Positions 61,110 through 64,000 of a DNA stretch of 64,000 nucleotides are shown piece by piece (position 1 is the stretch's first letter; each line of letters starts with the position of its first letter). This DNA comes from Actinomyces slackii. GTDB lineage: Bacteria > Actinomycetota > Actinomycetes > Actinomycetales > Actinomycetaceae. The stretch is from positions 868,001-932,000 of the forward strand of contig NZ_LR134363.1 of assembly GCF_900637295.1 (NCBI RefSeq), read 5' to 3'. A program made the translations under genes and the position numbers. Below the pieces are notes generated by a model that saw nothing but the letters and a program-made list of their open reading frames with translations, was not told where the DNA came from and made no database searches.

Positions 61110-61477
61110 TGACAAAGTCGAGCACTAGTTTTTCGAGCGCGGTATTTGTGTATGATCAGGATTGTAGTTTTTGTAAGAACTTTGTTCGATTTGTTCAAAG
61201 TCGCATTTACGATGAGACGGTGAACTTTGTTCCCAATTATTCATACTCTGGCCCGGGTGCGTCACTCACCAAGAAGACGGCTATTTTTTGGGATGGATCC
61301 AGATTTTATCTGGAGGAAAGTGCTATCGGGAGAGTCCTATTGCATTCTTCCATGCCTCTGAGGTTGTTGGGTGATGTGATTCTATTTCCGCCAGTTAGAC
61401 CTTTTTGTAGAACGTTGTATCATCTTGTCTCGTTTCTGAGGAATAAGATTCCACTTAGGGGAGGCTGTCGTCTATGA
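61109..61477 (+). CDS. DCC-family (DUF393) thiol oxidoreductase
   Basis: A 122-residue protein. The motif VFVYDQDCSFCKNFVRFVQ (C19, C22) is the DxxCxxC form of the DCC family; IFWDGSRFYLEESAIGRVLL and the SMPLRLLGDVILFPPVRPF segment follow. There is no signal peptide, so the likely location is cytoplasmic or membrane-associated. DCC proteins are often encoded beside HTTM proteins. In B. subtilis the SDP disulfide is formed by separate Bdb oxidoreductases, so here the operon may carry its own factor (inferred). It overlaps the immunity gene by one base. Confidence 0.82.
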   Translation: MTKSSTSFSSAVFVYDQDCSFCKNFVRFVQSRIYDETVNFVPNYSYSGPGASLTKKTAIFWDGSRFYLEESAIGRVLLHSSMPLRLLGDVILFPPVRPFCRTLYHLVSFLRNKIPLRGGCRL

Positions 61478-61500
61478 ATCGCCTATTCGCGGCGATTTTT
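61477..61500 (+). terminator. Intrinsic terminator of the toxin operon
   Basis: AATCGCC (61477-61483) and GGCGATT (61491-61497) form a 7-bp stem around a 7-base loop followed by TTT. It begins at the last base of the DCC stop codon, a classic operon end in AT-rich DNA. Confidence 0.8.
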
Positions 61501-61536
61501 GATCATGGAGTTTCGTTGAGAGACTCATGATCAAAA
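61497..61536. repeat. Inverted repeat at the end of the toxin operon
   Basis: TTTTGATCATGGAGT (61497-61511) and ACTCATGATCAAAA (61523-61536) pair over 14 positions with one bulged G. It lies next to the transposase remnant; it could be an IS terminal-repeat pair or a second terminator facing both ways. Confidence 0.65.
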
Positions 61537-61669
61537 CTGCGGAGTGTCGGGGGTGGTGAAGGTCGTATTCCGGGAGTTCGTATCCCGCCTCGTTAGGGGT
61601 GCGAAATCCTAGTGATATGCGCAATCGAGTGTGATTGTGGGCCAGTTCGATCCATGAGCTCATGGTCTT

Positions 61670-62006
61670 GCCTCCTGGCGGGTCTGCCACCGCCTCTACC
61701 TGGGGCGCTCACGTGGGTGAGACGCCCTCAGCGCCTCACTGCCGAGTCACTGCCGAGCGGCTCGTTGGCCTGCGCGGTGAGCGGCCGGTGCGCCGCGGGG
61801 CGTCTGGCGTCATCGGCGGGACCGGTGCCGTCGGCCCCTGGTGCGCTGCCCCCGGTCTGCGGGCTCGTCGGGGCTGGTGAGATCGCGCGCGGCCGCCCGG
61901 CGGAGCCGCTCGACCTCGGCGGAGGCGAGCTCCAGGTACTCCGGCAGGGATGTCATCGTCTCTCCCGTCCAGCGCTTGGCCACCGAGCTCATGGGCAGCA
62001 GCGCGA
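61670..62006. repeat. 337-bp direct repeat, right copy
   Basis: Partner of 57829-58165, one mismatch. It begins with a copy of the last codons of the third permease gene (61670-61720), here cut off from the rest of that gene, and ends within the intact DUF3806 gene. Confidence 0.95.
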
Positions 62007-62307
62007 TGGAGGTGGTCTCGCCGGTGACCGCCAGGGCGGTGCCCTGCTCGTCGGTCAGCACGCTCCACTCCAGGTCGCAGGCCTCGATGAGCATCTGCCC
62101 CAGAGCAGCGCCGATGAGGGTGACCTGGGGGCTCGGGTCGGGGCGGCGGTCCTCGCGCTGCTCGTACCAGGCGCTGCGCTGGGCCTCGAAGAACTCCTCC
62201 AGGGCGTCGATGGAGGTCAGCCCCAGCTCGCGGGCCCGGGTCAACTGCTCGGCCAGCCAGGCCTGCTCGGCCTCATTGAGGGGAAGTATCTCGGCGGGCT
62301 CTGGCAT
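61810..62307 (-). CDS. DUF3806-domain protein
   Basis: A 165-residue cytosolic protein of unknown function. The core reads TLIGAALGQMLIEACDLEWSVLTDEQGTALAV, the DUF3806 signature (a G-x-x-x-G-x-x-L-x-x-x-x-x-L-x-W segment), preceded by a helical N-terminus (NEAEQAWLAEQLTRARELGLTSIDALEEFF). The start MPEPAEILPL has an AGGAG ribosome binding site. A truncated copy lies at 57969-58217. The gene is divergent from tmk. Confidence 0.85.
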   Translation of the reverse strand: MPEPAEILPLNEAEQAWLAEQLTRARELGLTSIDALEEFFEAQRSAWYEQREDRRPDPSPQVTLIGAALGQMLIEACDLEWSVLTDEQGTALAVTGETTSIALLPMSSVAKRWTGETMTSLPEYLELASAEVERLRRAAARDLTSPDEPADRGQRTRGRRHRSRR

Positions 62308-62458
62308 GGGGCTCCTTGACGTCGTGGCGGAGTCGCTCCCCCAATCCTGGCACGCGACCTCTCCCCGGGGCCACAATTCTTCAGCCTTCTGGCAGCCTTC
62401 GGCCGCCGCAGGAATCAGCTCGTGACTCAGGCCCGCCCGCTCCCGATATCCTGGGCGC

Positions 62459-63121
62459 GTGACCGCACCCGAGACCGCGCCTGCCTCCCGCGCCGGACTG
62501 TTCATCTCCTTCGAGGGCGGCGACGGCGTCGGCAAGACCACGCAGATCGCCCGCCTCGCCTCCAGTCTGAGCGGGGAGGTCGTGGTCACTCGGGAGCCCG
62601 GCGGCACCGAGCTGGGGGCTGAGATCCGCCGGCTCCTGCTGCACGGCGGCCATGTCTCGCCCCGAGCTGAGGCCCTTCTCTACGCCGCTGACCGCGCACA
62701 CCACATCGACACCACGGTCCGCCCGGCCCTGGAGCGCGGCGCCGTCGTCCTGACCGACCGCTACCTCGACTCCTCGGTCGCCTACCAGGGCGCAGCCAGG
62801 AGCCTGGGGGCCGCGGAGGTGCGGGAGCTGTCCCTGTGGGCCACCCAGGGCCTGGTGCCGGATCTGACCATCCTGCTCGACGCCGACCCCGCCCTGGCCC
62901 GGCTGCGCACCGCCGATCGCGGTCGGGCCGACCGCCTGGAGCGCGAGCCCGACGCCTTCCACACGGCTCTGCGCGAGCAGTTCCTCGCCCTGGCCGCCGC
63001 CGAGCCCCAGCGCTTCATCGTCGTCGACGCCGAGCGCGGCATTGACGAGGTCGCCCAGGAGATCGCCCAGCGCACGGCGCCCGCCCTGGAGCGGGTCGGG
63101 CGTGCAGGCGGTGGCGCATGA
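62459..63121 (+). CDS. tmk: Thymidylate kinase
   Basis: A 220-residue dTMP kinase. Motifs: [20 protein letters not shown] (P-loop), [20 protein letters not shown] (DR/ER region), [17 protein letters not shown] (dTMP-binding DRY) and a LID region with arginines ([14 protein letters not shown]). The start is a GTG at 62459 (GGGCGC upstream; weak ribosome binding site), and the stop overlaps the holB ATG (ATGA). tmk-holB is the usual actinobacterial order, normally close to topA. Confidence 0.96.
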   Translation: MTAPETAPASRAGLFISFEGGDGVGKTTQIARLASSLSGEVVVTREPGGTELGAEIRRLLLHGGHVSPRAEALLYAADRAHHIDTTVRPALERGAVVLTDRYLDSSVAYQGAARSLGAAEVRELSLWATQGLVPDLTILLDADPALARLRTADRGRADRLEREPDAFHTALREQFLALAAAEPQRFIVVDAERGIDEVAQEIAQRTAPALERVGRAGGGA

Positions 63122-64000
63122 GCGTATGGGATGACGTGGTCGGCCAGGAGGCCGCCGTCGCCTCCTTCACGGCGGCCGCGCAGGCGGCCCGGGCGGTGGC
63201 CGAGCAGCGGGAGACGAGCGGGCAGGCCGCCCCGGCCGCTGAGCACTCGGCCATGACGCATGCCTGGCTGGTCACCGGCCCGCCCGGCTCAGGCAGATCC
63301 ACCGCCGCCCGCGCCTTCGCCGCGGCCCTGCAGTGCACCGGCCCCACCCCGGGCTGCGGGCAGTGCAAGCCCTGCCGCGACGCCGTCTCCGGCGCCCATC
63401 CTGACGTGGTGCGCCTGGCCACGGAGAAGCTGCTCATCACCATGGATGAGGTCAAGGAGCTCATCGGCGAGGCCCAGCGCCGCCCCTGGACCGGGCGCTG
63501 GCGCGTCATCCTTGTCGAGGACGCCGACCGCATGGCCGAGCGCACGACGAATGTGCTCCTGAAGTCCATCGAGGAGCCGCCCCCGCAGACCGTCTGGCTC
63601 CTGTGCACCCCCAGTGCCGACGATGTCCTGCCCACCATCCGCTCGCGCTGCCGCCTGGTGACCCTGCGCATCCCGCCCGCCCGGGCCGTCGCCGAGCTGC
63701 TGGTGCGGCGCGACGGCGCCGACCCCGAGCTGGCCGCCCGCGCCGCCCGCGCCAGCCAGTCCCATATCGGCCTGGCCCGCCATCTGGCCACCGACCCCGA
63801 TGCCTGGGATCGGCGTCGTCGCCTGCTCATGGCCCCCGTCTCCCTGCGCTCGGTGGGTGATGCCGTTCTGGCGGCCGCCTCCCTGGTGGAGGCGGCCGAA
63901 TCGGAGGCCAAGGAGGCCACGGTGGAGCGCGACGCCAAGGAGAGGGCCGAGCTCACCCGCGCCCTGGGCCTGGAGTCCGATGGCAAGATCCCGCCCTCTC
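63118..64000 (+). CDS. holB: DNA polymerase III subunit delta' (5' part, runs off the window)
   Basis: The frame is open from the ATG at 63118 to the end of the window (294 codons), so the C-terminus is missing. It starts [17 protein letters not shown], typical of HolB. The Walker A-like motif [18 protein letters not shown] has Arg for Lys, as often in delta', which does not hydrolyse ATP. A zinc module follows ([14 protein letters not shown]). Further landmarks are [34 protein letters not shown] and TIRSRCRLV (sensor 1/SRC). It belongs to the clamp-loader and overlaps tmk by 4 bases. Confidence 0.95.
   Translation, partial: MSVWDDVVGQEAAVASFTAAAQAARAVAEQRETSGQAAPAAEHSAMTHAWLVTGPPGSGRSTAARAFAAALQCTGPTPGCGQCKPCRDAVSGAHPDVVRLATEKLLITMDEVKELIGEAQRRPWTGRWRVILVEDADRMAERTTNVLLKSIEEPPPQTVWLLCTPSADDVLPTIRSRCRLVTLRIPPARAVAELLVRRDGADPELAARAARASQSHIGLARHLATDPDAWDRRRRLLMAPVSLRSVGDAVLAAASLVEAAESEAKEATVERDAKERAELTRALGLESDGKIPPS

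Larger units (their letters stand above)
58166..61669. mobile_element. AT-rich SDP toxin island between 337-bp direct repeats
   Basis: The segment between the two repeat copies is visibly AT-rich with low third-position GC in its genes, unlike everything else in the window. It carries sdpC-sdpA-sdpB-sdpI-DCC, a terminator and, at the right edge, a truncated IS3-like transposase. The duplicated permease/DUF3806 ends on both sides and the diverged 5' end of the left DUF3806 copy fit integration of a circle by one homologous crossover. No integrase or replication gene is present. Confidence 0.8.
61472..61669 (-). pseudogene. C-terminal remnant of an IS3-like transposase
   Basis: The minus-strand frame reads SSWIELAHNHTRLRISLGFR followed by TPNEAGYELPEYDLHHPRHS. 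The W-I-x...YNHTR-x-x-x-x-LGxxTP-x-E pattern is the end of IS3/IS481-type transposase rve domains. All upstream sequence is missing because the 337-bp repeat starts exactly at its broken 5' side. It is a decayed fragment marking an old insertion element. Confidence 0.7.

Overview
The window is high-GC actinobacterial chromosome. It looks like an Actinomyces or a close relative, on the basis of a WhiB regulator, the MurT/GatD pair, an Ssd/Tad locus, actinobacterial-type DUF4177 and DUF4287 proteins, and a PonA-WhiB-Crp-Nth neighbourhood that resembles the one I recall in mycobacteria. Most genes have strong GC bias at the third codon position. One stretch, about 58.2-61.67 kb, is conspicuously AT-rich and foreign.

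Layout. 1-4.4 kb: the 3' end of a GH42 beta-galactosidase, a TetR regulator, an MFS transporter with a 28-bp inverted-repeat operator in front of it, and an RCC1-repeat remnant. A 168-bp direct repeat brackets the transporter and the remnant. 4.5-13 kb: Nudix hydrolase, NifU-domain protein, feoAB with a DtxR/IdeR-like box, murT-gatD, a PAP2-diacylglycerol kinase fusion and a lipoprotein. 13.3-13.7 kb: tRNA-Pro(CGG), followed on its own strand by three 78-bp tandem repeats that each repeat the tRNA 3' end. 13.8-22.7 kb: SDR, metallophosphoesterase, class A PBP, WhiB, DUF4177, Crp, endonuclease III, a hydroxyacid dehydrogenase and an alpha/beta hydrolase without its nucleophile. 22.9-30.6 kb: azlCD, two membrane proteins (one with a huge Pro/Ala-rich region), a degenerate Fic-like protein, a DUF4287/DUF5655 protein and a HAD phosphatase. 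31-34.5 kb: an Ssd/CpaE-CpaF-TadBC secretion locus with no visible pilin. 34.5-48.4 kb: PH-domain protein, ahpCD, a methyltransferase, a PAP2 phosphatase, a two-component system, two tandem Aer-type PAS proteins and topA. 48.7-53.8 kb: a second two-component system among three lipoproteins. 54-57.9 kb: a GntR-ABC-permease operon. 57.8-62 kb: the AT-rich island. 62.4-64 kb: tmk and the start of holB.

The most interesting system is in the island: a complete SDP-type (sporulation-delaying-protein-like) toxin operon in the order SdpC toxin precursor, SdpA, SdpB (HTTM membrane protein), a half-size SdpI immunity protein and a DCC-family thiol oxidoreductase. The toxin precursor keeps the Cys1-Cys7 spacing of the mature B. 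subtilis SDP peptide, and the oxidoreductase is a plausible dedicated disulfide factor. A 337-bp direct repeat (one mismatch) flanks the island and contains the 3' ends of the upstream permease gene and of a DUF3806 gene. One DUF3806 copy is intact and the other has an in-frame internal deletion; an IS3-like transposase tail abuts the right-hand repeat. This is the pattern left when a circular DNA integrates by a single homologous crossover.

Other structure not explained by genes: two 72-bp perfect palindromes between convergent gene pairs that differ by a compensatory base-pair change, three copies of a nested-hairpin dispersed repeat, and several smaller inverted repeats.
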